A stretch of DNA of 64,000 bases, from assembly GCA_031553415.1 (NCBI GenBank), contig JAVBLO010000032.1:6984-70983 (forward strand), in the 5' to 3' direction. Positions 8,624-16,652 of this stretch are shown piece by piece (the first letter of the stretch is position 1; each line of letters begins with the position of its first letter). Origin of the DNA: JAIRVZ01 sp031553415 (GTDB lineage: Bacteria; Bacteroidota; Bacteroidia; Bacteroidales; Azobacteroidaceae). Below the pieces are notes generated by a model. It did not search any database, was not told the DNA's origin, and saw only the letters and a program-made list of their open reading frames with translations. Made by a program: the position numbers and the translations under genes.

Positions 8624-9216
8624 TATTTATGTCTTTTTTGCAGTTCACGAGATAAATCTTCCAAGCGATATCCTTTGGATGTCAGTAAAACGATTAGGTG
8701 GTATAGCATATCGGATGCTTCATAAAGCAAGCGATCATCATTTCCGGACATCGCTTCGATAACCGTTTCAACAGCTTCTTCGCCAACTTTTTGCGCCATA
8801 CGGGCTACCCCTTTGCTAAAAAGTGAAGTTGTGTATGAACCTTCCGGCATTTCCTGACGGCGACGTTCGATAAAATCCTGAAGATATTTCAGGAACATAA
8901 TATCTTCTTCATTCCTCTCATTGAAACAGGTGTCAGTTCCCATATGGCATACCGGACCAACAGGATTAACCTTAATCAATAGCGTGTCTTTATCGCAATC
9001 TTCTGCAATGGAGACAACATTCAGAAAATTACCGCTTTCTTCACCTTTTGTCCACAAACGATCTTTTGTACGGCTGAAAAAGGTAACTTTTCCTGTTTCT
9101 TTTGTTTTTTCCAATGCTTCAGGATTCATAAAACCGAGCATTAACACTTTATTTGTGAGATTATCCTGAATGATTGCAGGGACTAATCCTCCTTGTTTTT
9201 CAAAATCCAACTTCAT
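8623..9216 (-). CDS. hisIE: Bifunctional phosphoribosyl-AMP cyclohydrolase / phosphoribosyl-ATP pyrophosphatase
   Basis: The protein has 197 residues. Residues 1-105 are the HisI domain, with LMLGFMNPEAL, SRTKDRLWTKGE and the zinc-site cysteines in CDKDT and GPVCHMGTDTCF. Residues about 110-197 are the HisE domain, a MazG-like helical fold with KVGEEAVETVIEAM. Together they catalyse steps 2 and 3 of histidine synthesis. It is the last his gene of this cluster before ftsE and is separated from hisF by the palindrome at 9232-9308. Confidence 0.96.
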   Translation of the reverse strand: MKLDFEKQGGLVPAIIQDNLTNKVLMLGFMNPEALEKTKETGKVTFFSRTKDRLWTKGEESGNFLNVVSIAEDCDKDTLLIKVNPVGPVCHMGTDTCFNERNEEDIMFLKYLQDFIERRRQEMPEGSYTTSLFSKGVARMAQKVGEEAVETVIEAMSGNDDRLLYEASDMLYHLIVLLTSKGYRLEDLSRELQKRHK

Positions 9217-9231
9217 ATTTTTTGAAATTAC

Positions 9232-9308
9232 AAATTACGAATTAAAAATTACGAATTGAAAAAATATGCTAAAAAAAATCGTAATTCGTAATTTTTAATT
9301 CGTAATTT
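9232..9308. repeat. Perfect 26-bp inverted repeat built from AATTACG heptads
   Basis: The arms 9232-9257 and 9283-9308 are exact reverse complements, with a 25-nt loop. Each arm reads as 7-nt units (AATTACG, AATTAAA, AATTACG, AATTGAA on the left). The right arm enters the hisF stop codon by 2 nt. It lies between two genes of one biosynthetic operon, so a full terminator would be unexpected; no U-tract follows on the minus strand. Confidence 0.9.
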
Positions 9309-10059
9309 ACCTTATAACTATTCCTTCGTTTTTCAAATACTCTTTTAGTTCTTTTATCTTTATTTCCCCGAAATGGAAAACACTGGCAGCCAAAGCTGCA
9401 TCGGCTTTTCCTAAAGTAAATGCATCCCTGAAATGTTCTCTTTTTCCGGCGCCTCCTGATGCAATGACCGGGATTTTCAAACTGTCGGCCAATTGCGCCA
9501 ATGCCTCATTCGGATAACCTTCTTTAACTCCGTCATGTGTCATGCTTGTGAATAAAATTTCACCGGCGCCTCTATCTTCGGCTTCTTTAGCCCATGAAAA
9601 TAATGTTTTTTCTGTCGGAATTCTTCCTCCATTGAGATAACAAATCCATTGGTTATTTTCCCGATTGGCATCAATGGCAACCACACAAACCTGACTCCCG
9701 AAATTTTTTGCAATATCCTCAATTAATTGCGGGTTCCTCAATGCTGCCGAATTGATTGAGACTTTATCAGCTCCGGCATTCAACAACCTGTCAACATCCG
9801 ATAGTTCATTGATTCCACCTCCCACAGTAAAAGGTATGCTGATATTAGCGGCAACACGCTTAACCAAGTCTGTGAAAGTCTTCCGGCCTTCGTGCGATGC
9901 TGCGATATCGAGAAAAACAAGTTCGTCTGCACCTTGTTCACTGTATTGAGCGCCTAATTCCACAGGGTCTCCTGCATCACGGAAATTAATAAAATTAATT
10001 CCCTTTACAGTTTTCCCATCTTTAACATCCAGGCAAGGAATGATTCGTTTTGCAAGCAT
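9307..10059 (-). CDS. hisF: Imidazole glycerol phosphate synthase cyclase subunit
   Basis: The protein has 250 residues and is a TIM-barrel enzyme that condenses PRFAR with ammonia delivered by HisH, giving imidazole glycerol phosphate and AICAR. The catalytic Asp lies near the N terminus in PCLDVKDGKTVKG, and the second Asp in the CVVAIDANR region. Phosphate-binding loops TVGGGI and ASGGAG are present. The length is standard. Confidence 0.97.
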   Translation of the reverse strand: MLAKRIIPCLDVKDGKTVKGINFINFRDAGDPVELGAQYSEQGADELVFLDIAASHEGRKTFTDLVKRVAANISIPFTVGGGINELSDVDRLLNAGADKVSINSAALRNPQLIEDIAKNFGSQVCVVAIDANRENNQWICYLNGGRIPTEKTLFSWAKEAEDRGAGEILFTSMTHDGVKEGYPNEALAQLADSLKIPVIASGGAGKREHFRDAFTLGKADAALAASVFHFGEIKIKELKEYLKNEGIVIR

Positions 10060-10069
10060 TATTACAATT

Positions 10070-10097
10070 ACTAATTATGAATTATGAACTTTGAATT
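10070..10097. repeat. Single-arm heptad array at the hisF-fic junction
   Basis: Four consecutive degenerate 7-nt units (ACTAATT, ATGAATT, ATGAACT, TTGAATT) run across the fic stop codon into its last codons. No matching inverted arm is found nearby, so this resembles half of the intergenic palindromes seen elsewhere in the window. Confidence 0.5.
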
Positions 10098-10855
10098 ACT
10101 TTTTCTATTTCGAGAGATAAATATTTTACTTGTTGGGAATACATGAAATCACGAAATAGTTGAATATCTACCGGATCAGTTGCTCTGGTATCTTCCAATA
10201 CTTTATAGTACTCCAGTTTGTCTTCTTTAAATATAATTGCCAAAGGCTGTTGGTGATATTCTAAAATATAATTCATTAATAACCTTGAAACTCTTCCATT
10301 ACCATCTGCAAAAGGGTGTATGCTAACTAAATAGAAATGAGCATCAAAAGCAAGATTGTAAATTTCTTCTGTTGATTTTACTTCTTTAATCCGATTATTA
10401 ATTTCATCGCATAATGACTCGACTTCCTTTGGAACTTTTTGATAATTAGTAAAATAACGAGCGCCAACATGTACCATGGATTTTCTGAAATCACCTTTAG
10501 ATGAGTCGTAACTGCCAGCCACCGCATTGATAATGCTTCCAGTTGTTTTCATGACCATTGCACTCATTGACTGAACAACTTGAGGGGTTATTTTATGCTT
10601 TTCTTTAGCATAATTGACTATGTAAACCAATGCATCTTGATGATCTTTAACCATATTGTGATCCACTAAAGGTTTTCCTTTAGCTGTAATTCCTTCTGTA
10701 AGTAAAAGCAATGTTTCTTCTTCTGTTAAAGAAGAACCTTCAATGGCTGTTGAATGGTGAGAAATTAAAATTTCATTCATCAATTCAAAATTGACAGCAT
10801 TTTTTATGTCCAATTTGTTGAAACAATTCAAAAATGTTTCAAATTCTTTGTGCAT
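10082..10855 (-). CDS. Fic domain protein (class II-like AMPylator) inside the his operon
   Basis: The protein has 257 residues. The Fic core motif HPFADGNGRVSR is complete, with catalytic His180. An N-terminal helix carries the autoinhibitory motif STAIEG (Ser35 to Gly40, inhibitory Glu39), which in class II Fic proteins obstructs ATP binding until released. These enzymes usually transfer AMP from ATP onto Ser, Thr or Tyr of a target protein; the target here is unknown. It lies between hisA (10 nt) and hisF (22 nt) on the same strand, an unusual position. No separate antitoxin gene is seen, which agrees with the built-in inhibitory helix. Confidence 0.92.
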   Translation of the reverse strand: MHKEFETFLNCFNKLDIKNAVNFELMNEILISHHSTAIEGSSLTEEETLLLLTEGITAKGKPLVDHNMVKDHQDALVYIVNYAKEKHKITPQVVQSMSAMVMKTTGSIINAVAGSYDSSKGDFRKSMVHVGARYFTNYQKVPKEVESLCDEINNRIKEVKSTEEIYNLAFDAHFYLVSIHPFADGNGRVSRLLMNYILEYHQQPLAIIFKEDKLEYYKVLEDTRATDPVDIQLFRDFMYSQQVKYLSLEIEKVIQSS

Positions 10856-10865
10856 ATGCTTTTAT

Positions 10866-11585
10866 TTATAAAAATTTCAAAAGTTCTTTGAATGTAATTC
10901 GTCCTTCGTAAATAGCTTTTCCAATAATTACTCCCGGAACTTTAGCTACAACTAAATCTTCTACATCTTGAATACTGCTAACTCCACCGCTTGCAATTAA
11001 ATGAATGTCTGGTTCATTTTGCAGTATTTCTTTATATAGCTCTATGGAACTGCCTTCCAGCATGCCATCTTTAGCAATGTCTGTGCAAATTACTTTTTGG
11101 ATTCCTTTTTTTCTCCAACCTTGAATAAAAGGAATAATTTCTTCTTCCGTTGATTCCAGCCAACCTGTAACGGCAATTTTCCTGTTTTTGCAATCAGCTC
11201 CCAATATAATATGGTTAGAGCCGAATTTTTGTATCCAGTTTTCGAATATTCCAGGATTTTTCACTGCAATACTTCCTCCGGTAATCATGTTAGCTCCACT
11301 TTCAAAAGCTACCTCCAAATCACTCTCGCTTTTCAATCCTCCTCCAAAATCTATGACAAGAGAAGTTTTAGTGGCGATATTTTCAAGAATCCGGTAATTA
11401 ACAATATGATGTGCTTTTGCTCCATCCAAATCAACCAGATGAAGTCGCCGGATACCATTATCTTCAAACATCCTGGCAACTTCCAACGGATTTTCATTAT
11501 AAATTTTTTTCTGTCCATAATCTCCTTGTGAAAGGCGGACACATTTTCCGTCAATGATATCTATGGCAGGGATGATTTCTATCAT
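10866..11585 (-). CDS. hisA: ProFAR isomerase, 1-(5-phosphoribosyl)-5-[(5-phosphoribosylamino)methylideneamino]imidazole-4-carboxamide isomerase
   Basis: The protein has 239 residues and is a TIM barrel homologous to HisF. The general base Asp lies in the IPAIDIIDGKCVRL motif, the second catalytic Asp in the CTDIAKDGM motif, and phosphate loops in DFGGGL and ASGGVSS. It performs the Amadori rearrangement of ProFAR to PRFAR. It overlaps hisH by 4 nt (ATGA), so it is translationally coupled. Confidence 0.97.
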   Translation of the reverse strand: MIEIIPAIDIIDGKCVRLSQGDYGQKKIYNENPLEVARMFEDNGIRRLHLVDLDGAKAHHIVNYRILENIATKTSLVIDFGGGLKSESDLEVAFESGANMITGGSIAVKNPGIFENWIQKFGSNHIILGADCKNRKIAVTGWLESTEEEIIPFIQGWRKKGIQKVICTDIAKDGMLEGSSIELYKEILQNEPDIHLIASGGVSSIQDVEDLVVAKVPGVIIGKAIYEGRITFKELLKFL

Positions 11586-12169
11586 TTTAAAAAATTCTCC
11601 AAAATACGTTCACCGATTTTGCCACTTTTTTCAGGGTGAAATTGTGTAGCATAAAAATTATCTTTCTTTAATGCGGCACTGAATGGCTGCGTGTAACCAG
11701 TTGTAGCTATCGTATGTTCGTTGAGCGGAACGTAATAACTATGTACAAAATATACAAATTGCTCTTCAATTTGTTCGGAAAAAAGAGAACTTTTTAAGTT
11801 ATAAATATTATTCCAACCCATATGAGGCACTTTATCTTCGTGTTTTTGGGGTTGGAATTTTACAACTTCAGCATCAAAAACACCCAGGCAGTCGGTATTA
11901 CCTTCTTCTGAGTGTTTACACATTAATTGCATTCCAATACAGATGCCTAATACAGGTTGCCTCAAATCTTTTATCAATTTGTCCAACTTGTGTTCACGCA
12001 AATATTGCATCGTTTGGGCAGCTTCTCCTTGTCCGGGGAAAATCACCCTGTCGGCCTTTTGTATGATTTCTTTATCAGCAGTAATGACAGGATTGATACT
12101 TAATCTCCTCAAAGCGTAATCAACAGAATAGATATTTCCTGCATTATATTTAATAATTGCGACTTCCAT
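11582..12169 (-). CDS. hisH: Imidazole glycerol phosphate synthase glutaminase subunit
   Basis: The protein has 195 residues and is a class I glutamine amidotransferase. The nucleophile Cys lies in GICIGMQLMC, and the His-Glu pair in TQFHPEKSG near the C terminus. The oxyanion-hole region is in FPGQGEAAQ. It supplies ammonia to HisF. It is the first his gene of this block, preceded by the nonamer palindrome at 12182-12253 and by rny. Upstream his genes (hisG, D, C, B) are not in the window. Confidence 0.96.
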   Translation of the reverse strand: MEVAIIKYNAGNIYSVDYALRRLSINPVITADKEIIQKADRVIFPGQGEAAQTMQYLREHKLDKLIKDLRQPVLGICIGMQLMCKHSEEGNTDCLGVFDAEVVKFQPQKHEDKVPHMGWNNIYNLKSSLFSEQIEEQFVYFVHSYYVPLNEHTIATTGYTQPFSAALKKDNFYATQFHPEKSGKIGERILENFLK

Positions 12170-12181
12170 TTTTTAGAATTA

Positions 12182-12253
12182 GACAGGATTTACAAGATTA
12201 ACAGGGTTTGGTTTTGTTATGAATAAAATCCTGTTAATCTTGTAAATCCTGTC
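12182..12253. repeat. Perfect 24-bp inverted repeat of ACAGGATTT nonamers
   Basis: The arms 12182-12205 and 12230-12253 are exact reverse complements around a 24-nt loop. Each arm consists of three 9-nt units of the ACAGGATTT type (second unit ACAAGATTA). The same unit recurs in the palindrome at 24252-24324. It lies between the rny stop and the hisH start. Confidence 0.92.
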
Positions 12254-12259
12254 ATGTTA

Positions 12260-13789
12260 TTATTTTGCAAAAGCAACTGACCTGGTTTCCCTAATCACGG
12301 TTATTTTTACCTGACCGGGATAAGTCATCTCGTCCTGGATTTTTTTCGCTATTTCATTTGACAAGTCTTCTGTTTGCACATCGTCAATTTTATCGGCTCC
12401 AACAATTACACGCAATTCACGCCCTGCCTGGATTGCGTATGTTTTAACAACACCAGGGTAGGAGAGTGCCAATTGTTCCAAATCGTTCAAACGTTTGATG
12501 TAAGCTTCAACAATTTCACGGCGGGCACCCGGACGGGCACCTGAAATCGCATCACAAACCTGGACAATTGGTGCTAATAAGCTTGTCATTTCCGTTTCAT
12601 CATGGTGAGCGCCGATAGCATTACAAATATCCGGTTTTTCTTTGAATTTTTCTGCGAGTTTCATACCAAGGATTGCGTGTGGCAATTCCGGTTCATCATC
12701 AGGCACTTTACCTATATCGTGAAGTAATCCGGCTCGTTTGGCTTTCTTCGGATTCAATCCTAATTCAGAAGCCATTATCGCACACAAATTAGCGGTTTCG
12801 CGAGAGTGTTGCAACAGGTTTTGTCCATAAGAGGAACGGTATTTCATACGGCCAATCATTCTGATTAATTCAGGGTGCAAACCATGAATACCCAAGTCGA
12901 TTGTGGTACGTTTACCGGTTTCGATAATTTCCTCTTCAACTTGTTTTTTGACTTTAGCAACCACTTCTTCAATACGTGCAGGGTGAATACGTCCATCCTG
13001 TACCAATTGATGCAAAGCCAAACGGGCAATTTCCCTGCGTACAGGGTCGAAACCAGAAAGAACAATCGCTTCAGGAGTATCATCAACAATGATTTCGATG
13101 CCTGTGGCTGCTTCCAGAGCGCGGATGTTGCGACCTTCACGTCCGATAATCCGGCCTTTGATTTCATCTGAATCAATATGGAAGACTGTGATTGCGTTTT
13201 CAATGGCAGTTTCTGTTGCTACCCGTTGAATGGATTGGACAACTATTTTTTTAGCCTCTTTGTTGGCAGTCATTTTGGCTTCTTCCATGATTTCGTTGAT
13301 GTAAGCCGTTGCTTGTGATTTGGCTTCTTCTTTCAACGACTCAGCCAGACGTTCTTTAGCTTCATCTGCCGATAATCCGGAAAGCGCTTCCAAGCGTTCA
13401 ATTTCCTGTTTGTGGATTTTATCCAATTCCTGTTTTTTCTTTTCGACCACTTCTAACTGAATGTCCAAGTTTTCTTTAACAGCGTTTGCTTCCAGTTTTT
13501 TCTTGTTCAGTTCTTCCTGTTTTTGGTTCAAGATCAATTCGCGTTGTTTCAATTTTGATTCTTGCGACTGTATCTTCGCATTCCTTGCAGTAACTTGTTT
13601 TTCCAGGTCTGCTTTTAACCCGATAAACTTTTCTTTTACTTCCAGCAGTTTATCTTTTTTTATTGTCTCCGCTTCTTTTTCTGCGTTTTCTATGATGCTT
13701 TTGCGTCTGGATTTCAGAACAGTGTTCATTATTACCCATGTTACAACTGCTCCTGCAATAAGACATACAATTCCTATAATTATTTCCAT
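12260..13789 (-). CDS. rny: Ribonuclease Y
   Basis: The protein has 509 residues. An N-terminal membrane helix (about residues 2-22) is followed by a long charged coiled coil to about 190, a KH RNA-binding domain (IKGRIIGREGRNIRA, about 208-260), and an HD hydrolase domain (about 320-430) whose metal-binding pair is in AGLLHDIGK. RNase Y is a membrane-tethered endoribonuclease starting mRNA decay. Length and order of domains are canonical. It is preceded by a hairpin with a U-run after zapA, so it is likely transcribed separately. Confidence 0.96.
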   Translation of the reverse strand: MEIIIGIVCLIAGAVVTWVIMNTVLKSRRKSIIENAEKEAETIKKDKLLEVKEKFIGLKADLEKQVTARNAKIQSQESKLKQRELILNQKQEELNKKKLEANAVKENLDIQLEVVEKKKQELDKIHKQEIERLEALSGLSADEAKERLAESLKEEAKSQATAYINEIMEEAKMTANKEAKKIVVQSIQRVATETAIENAITVFHIDSDEIKGRIIGREGRNIRALEAATGIEIIVDDTPEAIVLSGFDPVRREIARLALHQLVQDGRIHPARIEEVVAKVKKQVEEEIIETGKRTTIDLGIHGLHPELIRMIGRMKYRSSYGQNLLQHSRETANLCAIMASELGLNPKKAKRAGLLHDIGKVPDDEPELPHAILGMKLAEKFKEKPDICNAIGAHHDETEMTSLLAPIVQVCDAISGARPGARREIVEAYIKRLNDLEQLALSYPGVVKTYAIQAGRELRVIVGADKIDDVQTEDLSNEIAKKIQDEMTYPGQVKITVIRETRSVAFAK

Positions 13790-13810
13790 ATTACGTAAGT
13801 ATAAAGTTAA

Positions 13811-13867
13811 TATATAAAAAAACTGCTTTTGCTTCTAAAGTTTTTATCCCTTAAAAGTCAAAGCAGT
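13811..13867 (-). terminator. Hairpin plus U-run between zapA and rny
   Basis: On the minus strand ACTGCTTT (13860-13867) pairs with AAAGCAGT (13822-13829) around a 30-nt loop with further A/T complementarity, and is followed at once by TTTTTTATATA. It fits an intrinsic terminator after zapA, with an unusually long loop. Confidence 0.6.
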
Positions 13868-13894
13868 GCAAATTTCAAACCATATTCAGATTTA

Positions 13895-14194
13895 TTAAAG
13901 TTCTCCTTCAATAAAATCTTCTAATTCAGCGTTTAACTCCTTTATTTTGTCATACGCCGGAGTCTCATTTTGTTGATCTATTAACCTCATTTGGGAAACA
14001 GCAATATCACAGGCTGCCATTATAACAAAATCTTTCTTTTCAACAGGTGCTGATTGATATTTATTCCCGTATTGGATTAATTTTTCGTTTATTAAATTCG
14101 CTGCCGATCTGAAAATCTTCTCTTCGCTTCTTTTGCATTTGAGAGGATATTGTTTATCGGCGATTTTCAGCTGAATTCTAAATGTATCGTTCAT
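13895..14194 (-). CDS. zapA: Cell division protein ZapA
   Basis: The protein has 99 residues. The N-terminal head starts with FRIQLKIADKQYPLKCKRSEEKIFRSAANLINEK in two recognisable blocks (about residues 5-38), then an ACDIAVSQMRL helix and a C-terminal coiled coil. ZapA binds FtsZ and crosslinks protofilaments at the division ring. It lies 12 nt downstream of the ZapB-like coiled-coil gene, in one operon. Confidence 0.88.
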   Translation of the reverse strand: MNDTFRIQLKIADKQYPLKCKRSEEKIFRSAANLINEKLIQYGNKYQSAPVEKKDFVIMAACDIAVSQMRLIDQQNETPAYDKIKELNAELEDFIEGEL

Positions 14195-14206
14195 TGCATC
14201 TTAGTT

Positions 14207-14500
14207 CTATTCGTTTAATAAAGCGATGCATTTATCGACTTCTTGCACTAACTTTGATAACCTTTTTTTTGCTCCGGTTATTTCATCTTGTCTTATATGA
14301 ACAACTCGGGCTATCTTAAGGTTTTCATATCTGAGATTTAAACGTTCGATTTCTTCTTTTGCAGACAGTATTTCACCTTCTTTTTCCGACAATTGGTTCC
14401 TTAATGTCGCATTTTCTGCTTTCATGCTTTTATACATGGACATTAGTTGACGAACCTTTGATTCGAAAACAGCCAGCAATTGTTTTTGATCGTCTGTCAT
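14207..14500 (-). CDS. Small coiled-coil protein, ZapB-like candidate
   Basis: The protein has 97 residues, is almost wholly helical with heptad-like leucine spacing across residues 5-65 (VRQLMSMYKSMKAENATLRN), then a conserved-looking tail containing GAKKRLSKLVQEVDKCI. It lacks signal or membrane segments. It is immediately upstream of zapA in an apparent two-gene operon, so a divisome partner role analogous to ZapB is plausible, but there is no decisive motif. Confidence 0.75.
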   Translation of the reverse strand: MTDDQKQLLAVFESKVRQLMSMYKSMKAENATLRNQLSEKEGEILSAKEEIERLNLRYENLKIARVVHIRQDEITGAKKRLSKLVQEVDKCIALLNE

Positions 14501-14519
14501 AATACCCCAAATTCCTCAC

Positions 14520-14527
14520 AAAAATAA
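14520..14527 (-). promoter_or_regulatory. -7 element TATTTTTG for the zapB-like/zapA operon
   Basis: This is a perfect TAnnTTTG on the minus strand, 20 nt upstream of the start at 14500, in the short gap after cinA. The predicted leader is about 13 nt. Confidence 0.5.
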
Positions 14528-14552
14528 GGAAATGTTATCAATAAGCAAAAAA

Positions 14553-15803
14553 TCAATAAGATTTTTTTAAGAATTCGTATAGCATTGTTAATGCAGCATT
14601 GGTTGCCCGTTGGATATTGTTCTCCCGGTTTTGTCCGAATAAAAATTTTTCGGATTTTATCTTTTCTCCGAAACATACTGCAATCCAGACAGTTCCGACT
14701 GGTTTTTCTTCAGTTCCCCCTCCCGGCCCGGCAATGCCTGAGGTCGAAATGGAACAATCTGTATTGAATATTTTCTTTGCACCGAGAGCCATTTGTTCAA
14801 CAACTTGTTGACTAACTGCCCCAAATTTTTCTATATCTGAATTGTTTACATGTAAAATATTGTGTTTGGCTTCATTTGAATAAGAAATTACACCTCCCTT
14901 GAAGTAGATCGAGCTTCCATGAACAGAGGTGAGTTGATGCGCTATATTTCCACCGGTGCAACTTTCAGCTAAAGAAAGTGTGAGATTTTTTTCCTGAAGT
15001 AAATCCCTTAATAACACTTCTATAGGTTTATCTTCTTCCGAGAAGATATTTTCACCAAGTAATCCGAGTAGTTTTGCTTTTTGTTCAGCCATTTGGGCTG
15101 AAAGGAACAATCCTGACCTGTGTTTTCCCGTTAATCTCAAACGGATAATTCCGGCTGCAGGCAAGTATGCCAGCTTGATATTGCCGGGTAATTCGTCTTC
15201 AAAATCAGATAAATGGATGGCTAATGCCGATTCGGAATAGTTGTGTATCCAAAATGTCAGGTGTTGTATGGAATCAGTTTGATTGAAAAATTTTTGCAAG
15301 CGTGAAATAATTTCGTTGGTCATCAATGATTTCATTTCATAAGGTACTCCCGGCATGGAAATCAATATTTTCCCGTTTTTTTCAAACCATGTACAGGGGG
15401 CAGTGCCTACTATATTTTGAATTATAGTACATTTGTCCGGCACATAAGCTTGATTGCGGGTTAATTCGTTGATTTTACGACCGGAACGAAAAAAAAGGTT
15501 TTCAATATTTTTCAAAACCTCGTCATCAAAAATCAATTTTGAATCGAAATATTTACAGAGCGTTTTTTTTGTAATATCATCTTTTGTTGGACCAATCCCT
15601 CCGGTAACTAGTACAAGAGATACTCTAGAAAAGGCTTTATCAAAGGCATCAAGTATGTCTTGTTCATCGTCTCCTACTGTAGATTTGTATTGTACATCAA
15701 ATCCTAATTTATTCAATTCCTGTGCCATCCAAGCAGAATTGGTATCAACAACCTGGCCGATAAGCAATTCATCTCCGATGGTGATTATTTCTGCGTTAAC
15801 CAT
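14553..15803 (-). CDS. cinA: CinA, competence/damage-inducible protein (NMN amidohydrolase family)
   Basis: The protein has 416 residues. The N-terminal MoCF-like domain (about 1-170) contains IITIGDELLIGQVVDTNS and VTGGIGPTKDD. The middle region includes MPGVPYEM. The C-terminal CinA domain (about 255-416) contains AESCTGG and TSGIAGPGGGTEEKPVGTVW. Family members carry out pyridine-nucleotide salvage (ADP-ribose pyrophosphatase and NMN deamidase activities). It is divergent from the NUDIX gene, and the two -7 elements lie only 13 nt apart. Confidence 0.95.
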   Translation of the reverse strand: MVNAEIITIGDELLIGQVVDTNSAWMAQELNKLGFDVQYKSTVGDDEQDILDAFDKAFSRVSLVLVTGGIGPTKDDITKKTLCKYFDSKLIFDDEVLKNIENLFFRSGRKINELTRNQAYVPDKCTIIQNIVGTAPCTWFEKNGKILISMPGVPYEMKSLMTNEIISRLQKFFNQTDSIQHLTFWIHNYSESALAIHLSDFEDELPGNIKLAYLPAAGIIRLRLTGKHRSGLFLSAQMAEQKAKLLGLLGENIFSEEDKPIEVLLRDLLQEKNLTLSLAESCTGGNIAHQLTSVHGSSIYFKGGVISYSNEAKHNILHVNNSDIEKFGAVSQQVVEQMALGAKKIFNTDCSISTSGIAGPGGGTEEKPVGTVWIAVCFGEKIKSEKFLFGQNRENNIQRATNAALTMLYEFLKKSY

Positions 15804-15829
15804 GATGTGTATGCCTAAAAAATAATCTG

Positions 15830-15837
15830 CAAATTTA
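15830..15837 (-). promoter_or_regulatory. -7 element TAAATTTG for cinA
   Basis: This is a perfect TAnnTTTG on the minus strand, 26 nt upstream of the cinA start codon. It is back to back with the plus-strand element at 15851-15858. Confidence 0.5.
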
Positions 15838-15850
15838 CATATTAATTTTG

Positions 15851-15858
15851 TACTTTTG
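15851..15858 (+). promoter_or_regulatory. -7 element TACTTTTG for the NUDIX gene
   Basis: This is a perfect TAnnTTTG on the plus strand, 24 nt before the ATG at 15883. The in-frame TTG at 15856 is part of this element, which argues against it as a start codon. Confidence 0.55.
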
Positions 15859-15882
15859 CAGCCTAAAAGGATTATTAAATTT

Positions 15883-16389
15883 ATGAAAGAAGAATGGTTC
15901 CCTTTAGTGGATGAAGAGGGTGATATAACAGGGCGAGCTACCCGAAAAGAATGTCATAGCGGCTCTAAATTATTGCATCCGGTCGTGCATTTGCATATTT
16001 TCAACAGTGAGGACGATTTGTTTTTGCAAAAAAGAGCTTCTACAAAGGATATTCAACCCGGAAAATGGGATACTGCAGTGGGAGGCCACATTGATTTTGG
16101 AGAAGGTGTGGAGCAGGCACTTAAACGTGAAACTCACGAAGAATTAGGAATTGAAGATTTTACTCCGGAATTTTGTTATAAATATATATGGGAGTCTGGC
16201 ATTGAGCGTGAATTGGTTTATACATTCAAAACTACCTATGAAGGAAAAATTGTTCCTGATAAATCTGAGTTGGAAGACGGTCGTTTTTGGAGCTTGGATG
16301 AAATAAAATCACAAATAGGGAAAGGTGTATTTACCCCAAATTTTGAAAAAGAATTTTCTTTATTGAAAAAATATCGCATCATCAAATAA
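15883..16389 (+). CDS. NUDIX hydrolase
   Basis: The protein has 168 residues from the ATG at 15883. The Nudix box is complete (GGHIDFGEGVEQALKRE then THEELGI), matching GX5EX7REUXEEXGU. The N-terminal EEWFPLVDEEGDITGRATR and LHPVVHLHIFN resemble the IPP-isomerase/YfcD-like subgroup of Nudix proteins, but the substrate cannot be told from sequence. It is monocistronic and divergent from cinA. The start was set at ATG because the longer TTG start would lie in the promoter element. Confidence 0.9.
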   Translation: MKEEWFPLVDEEGDITGRATRKECHSGSKLLHPVVHLHIFNSEDDLFLQKRASTKDIQPGKWDTAVGGHIDFGEGVEQALKRETHEELGIEDFTPEFCYKYIWESGIERELVYTFKTTYEGKIVPDKSELEDGRFWSLDEIKSQIGKGVFTPNFEKEFSLLKKYRIIK

Positions 16390-16477
16390 TTTTTTTGAGC
16401 TATTTATTTGTCTAAGTTTTATTGAATAATATTTAAAGATAACATAGGTATCAGTTTTTACTCCTGTATATTTTCGT

Positions 16478-16652
16478 GCCACTATAATGGCACCCCTCGC
16501 GCCTTTAGGGAGGCGGCAGCTTCACCCCTAAGGAAGCGATGCTTTCGCTTCTAAGGAGGCGTGACCGTCGCTTCCAGGAAGCTAAGCTACCAGTCCCTTA
16601 GGAGCGAAGCCATCGCCTCCTTGAAGTGAATGCGTTGCTTCCTTAGAAGCAA
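16478..16652. repeat. GC-rich clustered stem-loop / foldback element
   Basis: A 175-nt block, visibly richer in G+C than its surroundings, consists of variants of a short GAAGCGA/TCGCTTC theme. Local hairpins include GAAGCGA-TGCTT-TCGCTTC near 16534-16552 and GGAGCGA-AGCCA-TCGCCTCC near 16600-16620. Nested longer pairings link CTAAGGAAGC (about 16529) with GCTTCCTTAG (about 16637), and CTTCTAAGGAGGCG with CGCCTCCTTGAAG. No convincing reading frame spans it. It resembles a REP/BIME-like palindromic cluster; its identity is unknown. Confidence 0.65.

Noticed and set aside
13790..13894. 6S-like RNA downstream of zapA
   Set aside because: The gap is only 105 nt, and the hairpin with a U-run is better explained as a terminator.
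15856..15882. Longer N terminus of the NUDIX hydrolase from a TTG start
   Set aside because: The TTG is part of a perfect -7 promoter element; the ATG at 15883 begins the conserved protein.
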